64,000 nucleotides of DNA from Pseudarthrobacter phenanthrenivorans Sphe3 (GCF_000189535.1 NC_015145.1:3162001-3226000); one strand, 5' to 3'; counted from the first letter of the stretch, positions 43,186-52,718 are shown. Made by a program: numbers and translations. The notes: a model not told the origin generated them from the sequence alone.

Positions 43186-45684
43186 TTAGCGCAGCTCAAC
43201 CTCCAGCGTTTGGAAGGCGTCGGCGGAGTGGCGGCCAACAAGCAGGCGGAACTTGCCCTGCTCGAATTTCCAGCCGCCATCGTAATGGCCAAAGGACCGT
43301 GCAGGGATCCGCACTTCCACGCTTTCCGTGCCTCCGGGCGCCAAGTGGGTTCCCGCGTAGCCGGCGAGCCAGCGGACGGGGCGCTCCACAGCGGAATCGG
43401 CGCGGTCGAGGTACACCTGCACTGTCTCGCGTCCGATGCGGCTTCCGGTGTTGCGGACCGGAACATGCACCACGAGGTCCTGTCCCACGCTTACAGACTG
43501 GGGTGCATGGGCCGTTCCCAGTTCGAATGTGGTGTAACCCATGCCGAAGCCGAACGGGAGCGCAGGGGCCGCGCCTCCTTCTGCCTGCTGCTTGAGCCAG
43601 GCCCGGTAGCCGACATGGACACCTTCGGAGTAGACCACCTTTCCGTCTACGGGAGTGGTGTTCAGTACTGGAACGTCCTCAAGGGCGGCGGGCCAGGTGG
43701 TGGGCAGGCGGCCGCCCGGTTCCGCAGCTCCGAGCAGGATGTCAGCGATGGCGCGGCCGAATTCCTGGCCGCCGAACCAGCCGAGCAGGACAGCGCCCAC
43801 CTTGTCCAGCCATGGCATCAGGACTGGAGAGCCGGAGTTAACCACCACGACTGTGCGCGGGTTGACCGCGGCAACGGCTTCCACCAGTTGGTTCTGCAGG
43901 CCGGGCAGATCAAGGTCTTTGCGGTCGAAGCCCTCGGACTCAATGGCAGCGCTGGTTCCCACCACAACGATGGCCACGTCGGCGGTTTTTGCCGCTTCCA
44001 CTGCCGCGTCGATGTCAGCCTGTGGGTCTTCCACCACGGTCTCCTCGCCCAGGAGGATTGCTGTGAACGGGATGACTTGGTCTTTTGGCAGCTTGTAGAC
44101 GGCCTCGATCCGTACTGTTTCGCCTGCGGCGGTTTCCACTGGGTGGACGGTCTTGGGAGGATCGAAGAGGGCGGCGCCGAGCACGTCGGTGTCATCCTCA
44201 ATCTCGCCGTTGAACACCTCTTCGCCCTGCAAGGAGAGCCGGATGTGACCCACCGTTCCGACCCCCAGATGATGGACGCCTGCGGTAGCAGCGGTCCAGT
44301 CAGCTTCCATGCGGATGGCGGCAGCGCCCTCTGGGATACCGATGCCGAACCAGATCAGGTGGGACGCGAGCCGGTCCTCCCCGGAGATTTCCGAGCCGTC
44401 CTCGGCAAGGAAGGTCACCCGCATACCCGGAACATTGGATACAGGGTTATGGAGGGAGGTACGGGGGAAAGCCTGCAGGCCTTCGGCTACCTTGGCTCCC
44501 CGGGCATAACTGAGGCTGACGCTTTCTGGGAGCGCTTGGCGCAGGCCCTCCAGGGGAGAAATTGTGTATTTAGGCATGACTGTGGCGCTGCCGCCGCCCT
44601 GCGTGCGTGCCTCTTCCGCGTTGTGGCCGCTCACCGCCACGCGGCTCAATGCTGCCGGGTTCAGGGGCAGGAGTCCGTCCTTGTTGCGGACCAGGACAGC
44701 GCCGCGGACTGCCACTTCACGGGCGACGGCGGCGGCATCCAGGGGTGCCGGGAGTTCGGTCACAGCGGGGGTGACACCTTCGAGGGATCCGACGCGGGCG
44801 GCGAGGCGGAGGATGCGGCTGACTTTTTCCAGGATGGCGGTCCTGCTGACGCGCCCGTCTTCAACGGCTGAGAGCAGTTTGGGTCCCCAATGGCCTACCG
44901 GACCTGGCATCTCCAGGTCCTGGTGTGCATTGGCGGCGTTTACGGAGCGGACGCCTGTCCAGTCGGAGACAACGACGCCGTCAAAGCCCCATTCGGTGGA
45001 CAGCGGGGTCTTCAGCAGTTCGTTTTCGCTGGCCGTAGTGCCGTTGATGGAGTTATAGGAGCTCATCACCAGCCAGGCGCGTGCCTCGGTTATGGCGTCT
45101 TCGAAGGCTGCCAAGTAAAGCTCGCGAAGCGGGCGCTCATCCACGACGGAGTCGGCGGTAAAACGGTCCGTTTCGGCCTCGTTGGCCAGGTAATGCTTCG
45201 GTGTTGCCCCCACGCCCATCGACTGCACGCCGGCCACATAGCCCGCAGCCAGTGTTGCGGTGAGCCGGGGGTCTTCGCTCATGCATTCGAAGTGCCGGCC
45301 GCCCAGCGGGGAACGGTGCAGGTTGATGGTGGGACCCAAGACTGCGTGGACGCCCTTCCGGCGGGCTTCTTGGCCCAGCACCTGGCCGTAGCGGCGTGCC
45401 GTGTCCACGCTCCACGTGGCGGACAGCGCCGATGATGACGGCAGTGAAACTGAGTCGTGCCGTTCGTCGAAGTCTTCACCCCGAACACCCGAGGGGCCGT
45501 CGGAGAGGACGACGCGGGAAAGGCCGATGGAGGGAAGTGCGTGCGTAGCCCACACATCGGCACCTGTCAGCAGTTGGATCTGCTGTTCAAGGGGGAGGCT
45601 TTCGGCGAGCTCGCGGATGCGTGCTTCGGCATCGGGGGAACCGGCGGCCGGAGTCGTGACTGCCGGGGAAAGAGCGGGGTTCAT
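43186..45684 (-). CDS. GH3 family beta-glucosidase with PA14 and fibronectin-like domains
   Basis: 832 residues, ATG 45682-45684 with AAAGGAG 9 bases upstream. GH3 N-domain about 25-300: LSDGPSGVRGEDFDE, SPLGGRHFECMSEDP, catalytic nucleophile Asp241 in VVVSDWTG. A PA14-like insert lies about 385-520 (IRMEADWTAATAGVHHLGVG). The C-domain and a terminal fibronectin-III-like domain follow (VPVRNTGSRIGRETVQVYL). No signal peptide, so it acts in the cytoplasm on imported beta-glucosides. It directly follows the MFS gene (adjacent stop and start) and likely shares its operon. Confidence 0.93.
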   Translation of the reverse strand: MNPALSPAVTTPAAGSPDAEARIRELAESLPLEQQIQLLTGADVWATHALPSIGLSRVVLSDGPSGVRGEDFDERHDSVSLPSSSALSATWSVDTARRYGQVLGQEARRKGVHAVLGPTINLHRSPLGGRHFECMSEDPRLTATLAAGYVAGVQSMGVGATPKHYLANEAETDRFTADSVVDERPLRELYLAAFEDAITEARAWLVMSSYNSINGTTASENELLKTPLSTEWGFDGVVVSDWTGVRSVNAANAHQDLEMPGPVGHWGPKLLSAVEDGRVSRTAILEKVSRILRLAARVGSLEGVTPAVTELPAPLDAAAVAREVAVRGAVLVRNKDGLLPLNPAALSRVAVSGHNAEEARTQGGGSATVMPKYTISPLEGLRQALPESVSLSYARGAKVAEGLQAFPRTSLHNPVSNVPGMRVTFLAEDGSEISGEDRLASHLIWFGIGIPEGAAAIRMEADWTAATAGVHHLGVGTVGHIRLSLQGEEVFNGEIEDDTDVLGAALFDPPKTVHPVETAAGETVRIEAVYKLPKDQVIPFTAILLGEETVVEDPQADIDAAVEAAKTADVAIVVVGTSAAIESEGFDRKDLDLPGLQNQLVEAVAAVNPRTVVVVNSGSPVLMPWLDKVGAVLLGWFGGQEFGRAIADILLGAAEPGGRLPTTWPAALEDVPVLNTTPVDGKVVYSEGVHVGYRAWLKQQAEGGAAPALPFGFGMGYTTFELGTAHAPQSVSVGQDLVVHVPVRNTGSRIGRETVQVYLDRADSAVERPVRWLAGYAGTHLAPGGTESVEVRIPARSFGHYDGGWKFEQGKFRLLVGRHSADAFQTLEVELR

Positions 45685-46992
45685 CTATTTGACTCCTTTG
45701 ATGCGAGTGACGAGAGCGGCGCCGATGATGCCGACGACAGCACCGCTGATGAAGAGTGCGGGGTATCCGCCAAGGGTGATCACAGGAAGTGCAACGGCGG
45801 GTACGAGGGACTGGGGCAGTGCCTGGGCGATGTTGAAGACGCCGAAGGTCTTGGCGTTCTCGCTCTGGTCTTTGGGCAGGAGATCCGTAATAAGGGCGAC
45901 GTCGACAGCGCTGAAGCAGCCCAGCCCAAGACCGGTGACTGCCTGGCCTACCAGGACCTGGTCGGCGGTCGTGCTGGTGGCAATGACAATCAGTCCCACC
46001 ATCATGATGATCGCAGAGGCGATGACCATTCCCTTGCGCTTGCCGATCCTGTCGCTAATCCATCCTCCCGCGACGCTGCTGATCACGGTGCCCGCGGCGC
46101 TGACAAGGGTGGCTTGGAATACCAGCCCGGTAACCTCAGCTTCAGGCACCGCGAGGTGATCGATGAAGAAGTATGGCAGGTAGAGCAGGCCCGCACAGTA
46201 GCCCATGTACACCAGGAACTTGGTAAACCAGGCCCAGCCCAAGCCTGGGTAAGTGCGGGGGTTGAAGTAGAAGGACCCGGCGATTTCCTTCAGGTTCAGC
46301 GGTGCAGGCTTCCCGGTGAGGACGCGGTCCTTGAAGGTAAAGGCAAAGGCGATAGCGATAACCGTGCCTACGGCACCCGGGACGACCGCCATTTGGAATG
46401 CATTGTCGAAGAGCTGGGCGAAGTAAGCTGCGGCTACCAGGCCGATCGGCAGGGTCATTCCGATCAATCCGGACAGGCGCCCACGCTCTGCCGGGGCCGT
46501 CTGGTCCGGGAGGGTCGCCACCAGCGCTGCCAGCGCGGCATTGAAGCTCAGCTGCGCCAGAATCCAGGCTACGAGCACGCCCGTGACGTCAGTTGCTGAT
46601 CCAAGCAGGACCAGCGAGGCCATGCCCACGAGAGAACCGCCGATGATCCAGGGCTTCCGCATGCCGAACCGGGAGGTGGTGCGGTCGCTCAACCGGCCAA
46701 AGAACGGGTTGGCCAGCAGCGCAATCAGGGCGCCAACGCCGGCTACCAGGCTGAGTGCTCCAGCGCGGGTTTCCGGAGTGGTGATCTCGGAAACCTTGAT
46801 GGCCAGGACCACCAGGGCCGGCGCCAGAACGGCCATCCACAAACCCGCGCTGGCGATCGGCATGCCAATGACATAGGCACGCGGTGTTCTAGGGGGTGCT
46901 CCCTGGGCGGGAACCGTTGAAGTGTTGCTGCTGGAAGAAGTCCTGCTCACGGGCAGTGAAACGGATTCTTCGGTAGTGGTCTCGTGGGCCAC
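45685..46992 (-). CDS. MFS transporter, probable sugar or glycoside importer
   Basis: 435 residues, GTG 46990-46992 with AGGAGG 4 bases upstream. Twelve helices, with LLANPFFGRLSDRTTSRFGMRKPWII in the early loop (GRLSDR-type signature) and GGWISDRIGKRKGMVIASA in the second half, as in GPH/MFS sugar transporters. A short Ser/Thr-rich N-terminal tail precedes helix 1. First gene of the operon with GH3; the pair would import and cleave beta-glucosides. Divergent from a TetR gene. Confidence 0.9.
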   Translation of the reverse strand: MAHETTTEESVSLPVSRTSSSSNTSTVPAQGAPPRTPRAYVIGMPIASAGLWMAVLAPALVVLAIKVSEITTPETRAGALSLVAGVGALIALLANPFFGRLSDRTTSRFGMRKPWIIGGSLVGMASLVLLGSATDVTGVLVAWILAQLSFNAALAALVATLPDQTAPAERGRLSGLIGMTLPIGLVAAAYFAQLFDNAFQMAVVPGAVGTVIAIAFAFTFKDRVLTGKPAPLNLKEIAGSFYFNPRTYPGLGWAWFTKFLVYMGYCAGLLYLPYFFIDHLAVPEAEVTGLVFQATLVSAAGTVISSVAGGWISDRIGKRKGMVIASAIIMMVGLIVIATSTTADQVLVGQAVTGLGLGCFSAVDVALITDLLPKDQSENAKTFGVFNIAQALPQSLVPAVALPVITLGGYPALFISGAVVGIIGAALVTRIKGVK

Positions 46993-47097
46993 GCTGCCTC
47001 CTGACAAAAGTGACCCTCCGTTGGGTCTAAGGAAAGATCCTAACGGCAAAAACCGAGTGTTACTAGATTTTGTTAAAAGTACGTGAAATACACTGGC

Positions 47098-47703
47098 ATG
47101 ATGACCTCATCAAAGCCTCGTGGGCAGTACGCCAAGGGAGCCGAACGCCGCGAGCAGATCATCCAGACTGCAACCGATGTTTTTGCCACGGAAGGCTTCG
47201 AAGGTACCGCTTTGAAGCGGGTCGCAGAGCTGGTGGGCGTGAAGGAAGCCACACTGTTCCACTACTTCCGTGGCAAGCAGGAACTTCTGACGGCGGTGCT
47301 CGCCGAGAGGGACCGCCGCAGCCTTGCAGCCATGGAGGACAAGGAAGCCTCCCTGCACGTGATGGTCCGCTCAGCTGAGCGGAACCGCGAAGAACCGGGA
47401 CTCACTGCCTTGTACGCCGTGGCTTCAGCCACTGCAAATGACCCTAGGCACGACTCGCACAGCTACTTCAAGGAACGCTACGCCGAGGTGGTTGGCGTCC
47501 TCACCGTGGACATCGAACGCCGCCAGTCCGCCGGAGAAATCCGCTCTGACTTGCCCGCCAGGAATCTGGCCCGCCTGGCAGTGGCCGTCTCCGACGGACT
47601 GCAACTGCAATGGCTCTACGACAAGGACGTGAATATAGCGGACGGCCTCTCGGAGTTCATCGATGTGCTTTTGAAGCCGCAGGCGCAAACCCAGCCAAGC
47701 TGA
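47098..47703 (+). CDS. TetR-family transcriptional regulator
   Basis: 201 residues from ATG 47098 (an adjacent ATG is at 47101). The DNA-binding domain is typical: RREQIIQTATDVFATEGFEGTALKRVAE, then LVGVKEATLFHYFRGKQELL. The C-terminal ligand domain is helical (HSYFKERYAEVVGVLTVDIERRQSAG). No clear ribosome site; possibly leaderless. It faces the MFS/GH3 operon across a 105-base AT-richer gap and is its likely repressor, released by a glucoside or its product. Confidence 0.9.
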   Translation: MMTSSKPRGQYAKGAERREQIIQTATDVFATEGFEGTALKRVAELVGVKEATLFHYFRGKQELLTAVLAERDRRSLAAMEDKEASLHVMVRSAERNREEPGLTALYAVASATANDPRHDSHSYFKERYAEVVGVLTVDIERRQSAGEIRSDLPARNLARLAVAVSDGLQLQWLYDKDVNIADGLSEFIDVLLKPQAQTQPS

Positions 47704-47818
47704 AAGCGCCCCTTATTGATGGAACGTTGAGTGTAAGCTCGCCCCCTTCTTGATGTTGGATCAGCACAATTGAGGGGTTTGGCCGAGCCGCGGAGGTTGG
47801 GCCCGTTACGGGAACGGG

Positions 47819-48211
47819 GTGCACCTGGTGGGTTTTGGCACGAAGTTGGACACCGCACCGATCAGGAAACTCGCCGAGGATCTCAGTGCCGAGGCCGCGC
47901 TCCGGTTCGTGGACGATTACCTGGGCATGCTGCCGGGCCGGTTGAAGCGGATCCTCCGAGCTGTTGACCAGGAGGATGCGAAAGTAGCGCTGGATGCCCT
48001 GCTCAGTCTGAGGGTCACCTCATCCATGAGTGGTGCCCTGGACACAGCGGCCAGCTGCAGGGAACTGGAGTCACTGGTACGTGCTGGGCACTTCGCGCAA
48101 GCCCGCGCGGAAGCCACGAGGCTCAGCACTGAGCTTCACTATCTTCAGGACGCAGCCCCTGACGTGCTGCAGCGGGCTCGGGACGAACTCAGCAGGACTT
48201 CCTGGAACTAG
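47819..48211 (+). CDS. Hpt-like helical protein
   Basis: 130 residues, GTG 47819 (GTG 47828 is also possible). All-helical with AALRFVDDYLGMLPGRLKRILRAVDQED and the helix ALDALLSLRVTSSMSGALDTAASCRELE, the usual layout of a histidine phosphotransfer (Hpt) domain. The expected active His in a 'HxxKG/S' phrase is replaced by LSLRVTSSMSG, so phosphotransfer is doubtful. Similar small actinobacterial proteins exist. No kinase is adjacent. Confidence 0.65.
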   Translation: MHLVGFGTKLDTAPIRKLAEDLSAEAALRFVDDYLGMLPGRLKRILRAVDQEDAKVALDALLSLRVTSSMSGALDTAASCRELESLVRAGHFAQARAEATRLSTELHYLQDAAPDVLQRARDELSRTSWN

Positions 48212-48248
48212 GCGGCGGACGGCGCCACCGGCCTGAAATGGGCCCTGC

Positions 48249-49430
48249 TTACCGGCACATGCTTTTGGCGGTTGCTTCCGCGGCCTCCTGCATCCGCTCC
48301 ACCAACGGGGTGATGCCCGGCGTGCCCAGTTCCGCGGGCGGCAAGGCCATGCCCACGGAAACCTGCTGCCGGCCGTCCAGCGAGGAGACAGACTGGACGT
48401 TGTACGCGCCGCCACCACCGTAGATGAATACGTGGCGCTGGCCGGGACAGATGGCGCCGGTCCACTGCAGTCCGCCCAAGTCATATGGATCGCCGTCGAC
48501 CATTACTTCCCACGTCTCGGCGTTCACCAACTGTCCTGCCGGGAGGGCTGCAAAGAACCTGTTGAGATCCTCAACGGTGGAGATGATGCCTGCATCGCCG
48601 GAACCGGCTGCGGCGTCCGTCCGCGTGAAGTCCAGCCGGCTGCCACCGGACAGGACATAGCCGTGGAGCATGGGCTCCGGCGGTGCTCCCGGCGCTGCCA
48701 GCAGGCTGCTGGCCATGCCTGCAGGTTCAAAGACTTCGGATTGCAGAACCTCGGCGAGCGGCCGGTTGTGGATCCGTTCCACCAGCCACGCCAGCACTTC
48801 CCAGTCGGTGGCTGACCATGCCGGCTGGGACAAGGGACCCGGCGCCCCTCCTGCCGTGGCCGCGATCCTCAGCCTTTCCTCAAACGACAACGCGGTGGTC
48901 CGCAGTGCTTCGGCGTCCTTGGATTCCAGCAGGGCAGGAATGTAGTCGGGGAGCCCGGTCCGGCTGCCCAGCAGTTCCCGGATTGTGGTCCGCTCCCAGG
49001 CGGGGAAGATGGCAGCGAACTCGGGCAAGTACTTCGCTGCCGGGTCATCCAGCCCCAGGGCGCCGTTCTCGGCAAGCTTCAGGACGGCGACGGCCATCAT
49101 CGGTGCCCCGGCACCGGAAATCCATAGTTTGTCCCCGGGCTCCGCCGGTTCGCTGGATTCGAGGTTCCGGGTCCCGGCGGCCTTGGCCACCACCTGGTCG
49201 CCGTTCCGCACGTGAAAAACCAGTCCGGGTGCACCGTTTTCTACAGCTTCCCCGGCCGCGGCCTCAAGCTCCGCCGTCACCAGGACGGGCGCGGTTTCGT
49301 CGGCTGCGGGCTCACCGGGCATGCAGCCTGCCAGGGACAGGGCAACAGCAAGGACTGCCGTGCACCATCCGGCCGGCCCCCTGGGCCCTGCACGCCTGCC
49401 ACCGATTCCACCGCCCTGACCGCTTGGCAT
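48249..49430 (-). CDS. Beta-lactamase/DD-peptidase-fold lipoprotein without catalytic residues
   Basis: 393 residues from ATG 49428-49430. Lipobox LSLAGC after a long Gly/Arg-rich lead. The fold of serine hydrolase family S12/class C is clear (LVFHVRNGDQVVAKAAG, FEPAGMASSLL, GIISTVEDLNRFFAALPAG, GGLQWTG). Each active-site motif is changed, though. The expected 'SxxK' lies in ISGAGAPMMAV with no Ser-x-x-Lys; 'YxN' is WSATDW; and 'HxG' is YGGGGAY. So it is probably a pseudo-enzyme that binds cell-wall material. It lies opposite a GAF gene across a perfect 28-bp palindrome. Confidence 0.82.
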   Translation of the reverse strand: MPSGQGGGIGGRRAGPRGPAGWCTAVLAVALSLAGCMPGEPAADETAPVLVTAELEAAAGEAVENGAPGLVFHVRNGDQVVAKAAGTRNLESSEPAEPGDKLWISGAGAPMMAVAVLKLAENGALGLDDPAAKYLPEFAAIFPAWERTTIRELLGSRTGLPDYIPALLESKDAEALRTTALSFEERLRIAATAGGAPGPLSQPAWSATDWEVLAWLVERIHNRPLAEVLQSEVFEPAGMASSLLAAPGAPPEPMLHGYVLSGGSRLDFTRTDAAAGSGDAGIISTVEDLNRFFAALPAGQLVNAETWEVMVDGDPYDLGGLQWTGAICPGQRHVFIYGGGGAYNVQSVSSLDGRQQVSVGMALPPAELGTPGITPLVERMQEAAEATAKSMCR

Positions 49431-49485
49431 CAGCCCATATTGCCCCCGGCCTGGCAAGCACCGCGTCCACCGCCAGCTCGACTTC

Positions 49486-49513
49486 GTTTCCTACACCTCG
49501 AGGTGTAGGAAAC
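49486..49513. promoter_or_regulatory. Perfect 28-bp palindrome, half-site GTTTCCTACACCTC
   Basis: The two 14-base halves are exact reverse complements with no spacer. It lies in the 200-base gap between the divergent lipoprotein and GAF genes, 56 bases from the lipoprotein start. Such a long exact dyad suggests a dimeric repressor operator. Regulator unknown. Confidence 0.7.
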
Positions 49514-49630
49514 CAGCTGCAGTCAGGGGATTACGCGTACCGCCAAGTAGTAAGTAAGCTGATGAAATGGCTTCTAAAGTACGTATGTGCGTGATGGCCG
49601 GTGAAACGCATCGCAGACCGGGTGGAAAGC

Positions 49631-50386
49631 ATGAGTGACGAGTTGGAGCGCCGCCTTGAGCTTGCGGCAATGGTCGTGGCCAGCATAAACCCTGCCGACG
49701 TCTGGCCATCCTATTTTGGCCGCTCCCGGCTTTCCGAGTTCGAGCTGCAGGCCTACCTTCATGGCGCCTTGGCATTGCCCGAATTCGAACAGGGCTACGG
49801 CGCCGGCAAGGGCCTCGGGCTCGCCGTTCCGGGGTCCCGCCCGCACAGTGGAAGACGGACGGGTGAGGATGCACTCGCTGACCTGGGGGCCGCGGGCAGA
49901 TTTCTCCTTTCGCCGGAAAGGGGTGAAATGGAGCGGCTGCGATCCCTTCGGGAGACACACCTCCTCCATACCGGCCGCGAGGAGATGTTTGACCGGGTGG
50001 TATCCACCGCCAAGGAGTACTTCCGCGTCGACGCGGCTTCACTGTCGCTGATCGCCGAGGACGCCCAGTTCCTGAAGGCCGTGGTGGGCCCCCTCCGTGA
50101 GGAAACGCCACGTGACATCGCGCTCTGCACGCAGACGGTCCAGCAGGACTCAATGCTGGTCATCAACGACACCCTTGCCGATGAACGCTTCGCCAGCAAC
50201 CCGCTCGTCGTGGGCGACCCCTACATCCGCTTCTACGCAGGCTATCCCCTCCACGGACCGCGCGGCTGGAACATCGGAACATTGTGCGTCATTGACCAGC
50301 AGCCCCGGGCGTTCAGCGCCTCGGACCGGCAGGTGCTCCAGACGCTCGCCCGGATCGTCCAGAACCGCATCGACGCCCGCACCTGA
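49631..50386 (+). CDS. GAF-domain protein
   Basis: 251 residues from ATG 49631 (GGAAAG 1 base upstream); GTG 49601 would add ten residues. An N-terminal helical region (LERRLELAAMVVASINPADVWP, LSEFELQAYLHGALALPE) is followed by a GAF domain (about 115-248: REEMFDRVVSTAKEYFRVDAASLSLIAEDAQFL, DIALCTQTVQQDSMLVINDTLAD, YPLHGPRGWNIGTLCVIDQQPR). No output domain is seen. Probably a ligand-sensing subunit of a signalling system. The middle (about residues 65-105) is low in pattern and could hide an old frameshift pair. Confidence 0.78.
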   Translation: MSDELERRLELAAMVVASINPADVWPSYFGRSRLSEFELQAYLHGALALPEFEQGYGAGKGLGLAVPGSRPHSGRRTGEDALADLGAAGRFLLSPERGEMERLRSLRETHLLHTGREEMFDRVVSTAKEYFRVDAASLSLIAEDAQFLKAVVGPLREETPRDIALCTQTVQQDSMLVINDTLADERFASNPLVVGDPYIRFYAGYPLHGPRGWNIGTLCVIDQQPRAFSASDRQVLQTLARIVQNRIDART

Positions 50387-50432
50387 TACGGCAGCAGCCG
50401 CGCCTTGGGGTGCAGGCACCCAGGGCGCCTGC

Positions 50433-50459
50433 ACGACGGCGGCGCGCGGCCGCCGTCGT
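50433..50459. repeat. REP-like hairpin copy 2 of 6
   Basis: Arms ACGACGGCGGC and GCCGCCGTCGT around GCGCG. Between the ends of the convergent GAF and nuclease-fold genes. Confidence 0.75.
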
Positions 50460-50467
50460 ACGTCCTG

Positions 50468-51295
50468 TCAGTAGCGGAGGTCCGCCTGCAGGGCTAAGTG
50501 GTCCGAGGGGTACATGCCGTGCAGCGGCCGGGTACCCAGCAGTTCCGCGGCCAGTGGGTGGCCCGCTCCCCCGCGGCGCGGCATGCCGGTGAAGACGTAG
50601 TCGATCCGGCGGTCCGGCCACAGCAGCTGCGTGGCCCAGGGATTGGTGTTGGCCCAGGTGCAGCCGCGCTCCGTTCCGCCGGCCTCCCACGCGTCGTAGA
50701 AGGACAGGCCCGGAACCGGCGCAGCAACCCGGCCGGTAAACATGCGAATCTCGTCGCTGTCCGGATCGGCATTGAAGTCCCCGCACACCACCAGCGGAGT
50801 CCTGTCGTCCCAGGAGGTCTTGAGGTGTTCCAGGAGTGCCCGCACGGCTTCCTGGCGCTGACGGCCCTGATCGGGCCACCAGGCATCCATCACCCCGCCG
50901 TACACGGTGATGGGCCCACGCGGACCGGCGATCGTTGCCTGCTGGACCCGCAGCGCCCCGAAGTCCATCCCGGCCTGAGCGGTGATGGGCCACCGTGACA
51001 GCACAGCGACGCCGGAAAGGGCGGACTCGTCCTCCTGCGCCGGGACGCCGCTGAACGCGTGGTGCGGCAACCCAAGCGGGCCCGCCAGCCTGGCGCACTG
51101 GCTGTCCTCCGCCGTCGTCCAGGATTCGGTCAGCACCACAATGTCCGGCCGGGCGTCCGTGAGCGTGGCAATGACCGCCGCCTCGCGCTCCTGCCACGGA
51201 CCGTAACGCCCCCAGACATTCCACGTGACAATCCGGACCGTGGTTTCGAGCAGCGGGCCGTAGAAGCGGGGAGGAATGTCCAGTTCAGGCGCCAT
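50468..51295 (-). CDS. Endonuclease/exonuclease/phosphatase-fold protein
   Basis: 275 residues, ATG 51293-51295 with AGGA 9 bases upstream. EEP fold: VRIVTWNVWGRYGP (Asn), DIVVLTESWTT (metal Glu), VYGGVMDAWWPDQGRQRQEAV, LVVCGDFNADPDSDE (catalytic Asp-x-Asn), IDYVFTG and PSDHLALQADL (terminal His). All key residues are present, so it should be an active metal-dependent phosphodiesterase. No signal peptide. Substrate (nucleic acid, inositol or lipid phosphate) not determined. Confidence 0.88.
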   Translation of the reverse strand: MAPELDIPPRFYGPLLETTVRIVTWNVWGRYGPWQEREAAVIATLTDARPDIVVLTESWTTAEDSQCARLAGPLGLPHHAFSGVPAQEDESALSGVAVLSRWPITAQAGMDFGALRVQQATIAGPRGPITVYGGVMDAWWPDQGRQRQEAVRALLEHLKTSWDDRTPLVVCGDFNADPDSDEIRMFTGRVAAPVPGLSFYDAWEAGGTERGCTWANTNPWATQLLWPDRRIDYVFTGMPRRGGAGHPLAAELLGTRPLHGMYPSDHLALQADLRY

Positions 51296-51366
51296 CAACC
51301 CATCCTGCCCAGTCACGGACACTGGCGCCAGCCAGGGACCGGATGCGGTGCCCCCGGACGCGGGTC

Positions 51367-52589
51367 CTAGGCGGGATGCGCGGAGGCCCTTCCTGCCGGC
51401 CGGCGTCGTTCCTGCCGGGTGCCCAGCACCAGGCCCAGTCCCGGCACGAAGCGGGAAAGGTGGCCAATGCCGAAGGAGAGGACCACCCCGAACACGGCCA
51501 CCAGGATGAATTTTCCTCCGGCGGGCCAGGCGGCCTGGAGAACGGCGACCTGCAGGCCCACCACGATGTAGACGTGGAGGATGTAGGCCGCGTAGCTGGC
51601 CGCCGCCATCGCCGCCAGCAGCCGCCGGCTCCGGTGGAACACCTCACGGAATGCCACCACCAGCCCCGCGGAGAGCCCCAGGCAGACCAGCGCCTCCAGG
51701 GAGACGCGCACCAGCGAAGGCCAGCCGAATCCTCCGGTTGCCGTCAGGGTGAACCACAGGCCGAACGCCTGGAGCGAGAAGATGGCAACAGTGGCGAGGA
51801 AGCCCGCGGCCAGCCAGGGCAGGCCAACGGACTTCGGCATCCGCGTGAACCAGTGGTTCCGGTAGGCCAGGATGCCCACCACGAACAGGCTCACGTACTG
51901 GACAAAATTCGCCGGTTCCATCGGCACCAGGAAGAAGAGCGGCACCCAGGAGTCAACGGGAAACCACCACCTCACCACCCAGGTAACCAGGATCAGGGCC
52001 GCCGCGAACCCCAGGATCGCGGCAGGCCCGGCGGCGGCAGCAGCTGCTTCCCCGCGCCGGCCGGGCCTCCCGCCCTGCCACCCGGTCGCTTCCGCCCCGC
52101 CCACAGCGCATAGACGGCGGTGTAAATCAGGAGGTGTCCCAGGAACCACAGATGGAAGTAGGCACCCTGCCAGGCACCGATGTAGAGCCCGCTGATGAAC
52201 GTTCCCGGATCCGGGCGCCCGGAGGCAAGGTACGCGAGCGGGATGTTCACCGCCACCACAAAGACCACCAGCGGAATCCCGATGCGCGCCCACCGCTCCC
52301 GCAGGAACCGCCGTCGGCCTTTCCGCTCATACGACGCCGGTGTGAAGTAGCCCGCGATCAGGAACAGCATTCCAAGTCCTACTGCCGCGTTCACCGTATA
52401 GAACGGACGGAACCAGTCACTCGTGGCGGAATCCTCCACGGGCCAGAACCCGCCGCTCGGCCCGTAGGCCTGGGCCGCGTGGTGGATGATCACCATGGAA
52501 ATGATCAGGACCCTCAGGACGTCCAGGAATACCAGCCGCCCTCGGGCGGTCGCAGACGGCGCCGGTCCAGGGCCTGCGGTACTCGGCAT
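51367..52589 (-). pseudogene. Acyltransferase family 3 gene with a one-base frameshift
   Basis: From ATG 52587-52589 (AGGAGG upstream) the first frame encodes LVFLDVLRVLIISMVIIHHAAQAYG and YFTPASYERKGRRRFLRERWARIG, ending in loop HLLIYTAVYALWAGRKR. It then enters a nonsense Gly/Pro stretch. The next frame supplies the rest (GPAAILGFAAALILVTWVV, NFVQYVSLFVVGILAYRNHW, AASYAAYILHVYIVVGL). The shift lies near 52049-52080 in a G/C-rich run; total length is one base short of a multiple of three. Repaired: about 407 residues, a complete acyltransferase similar to glucan-modifying OpgC-like enzymes. True pseudogene or base-calling error. Confidence 0.8.
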
Positions 52590-52718
52590 CTCCGGTCCTC
52601 CTTGCGGTGCTCGTGCCCCACCCTTGAATGCATCGTCCCCTTGGATGCATGGTCGTCCCGGCTGTGGCCGCGCGCCAGAGCCGAAGGACCCCATGCAGGA
52701 GGGGGCTCGCCGCGCCGC

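Noticed and set aside
43096..44871. 591-residue plus-strand frame opposite the GH3 gene
   Set aside because: Shadow of the GH3 coding strand; no domain and no ribosome site.
46993..47097. AGTGT...ACACT dyad as TetR operator
   Set aside because: The arms are only five bases and far apart; suggestive by position but too weak to call.
47819..48211. Functional Hpt phosphotransfer domain
   Set aside because: The expected active histidine phrase is absent, so only an Hpt-like helical fold is reported.
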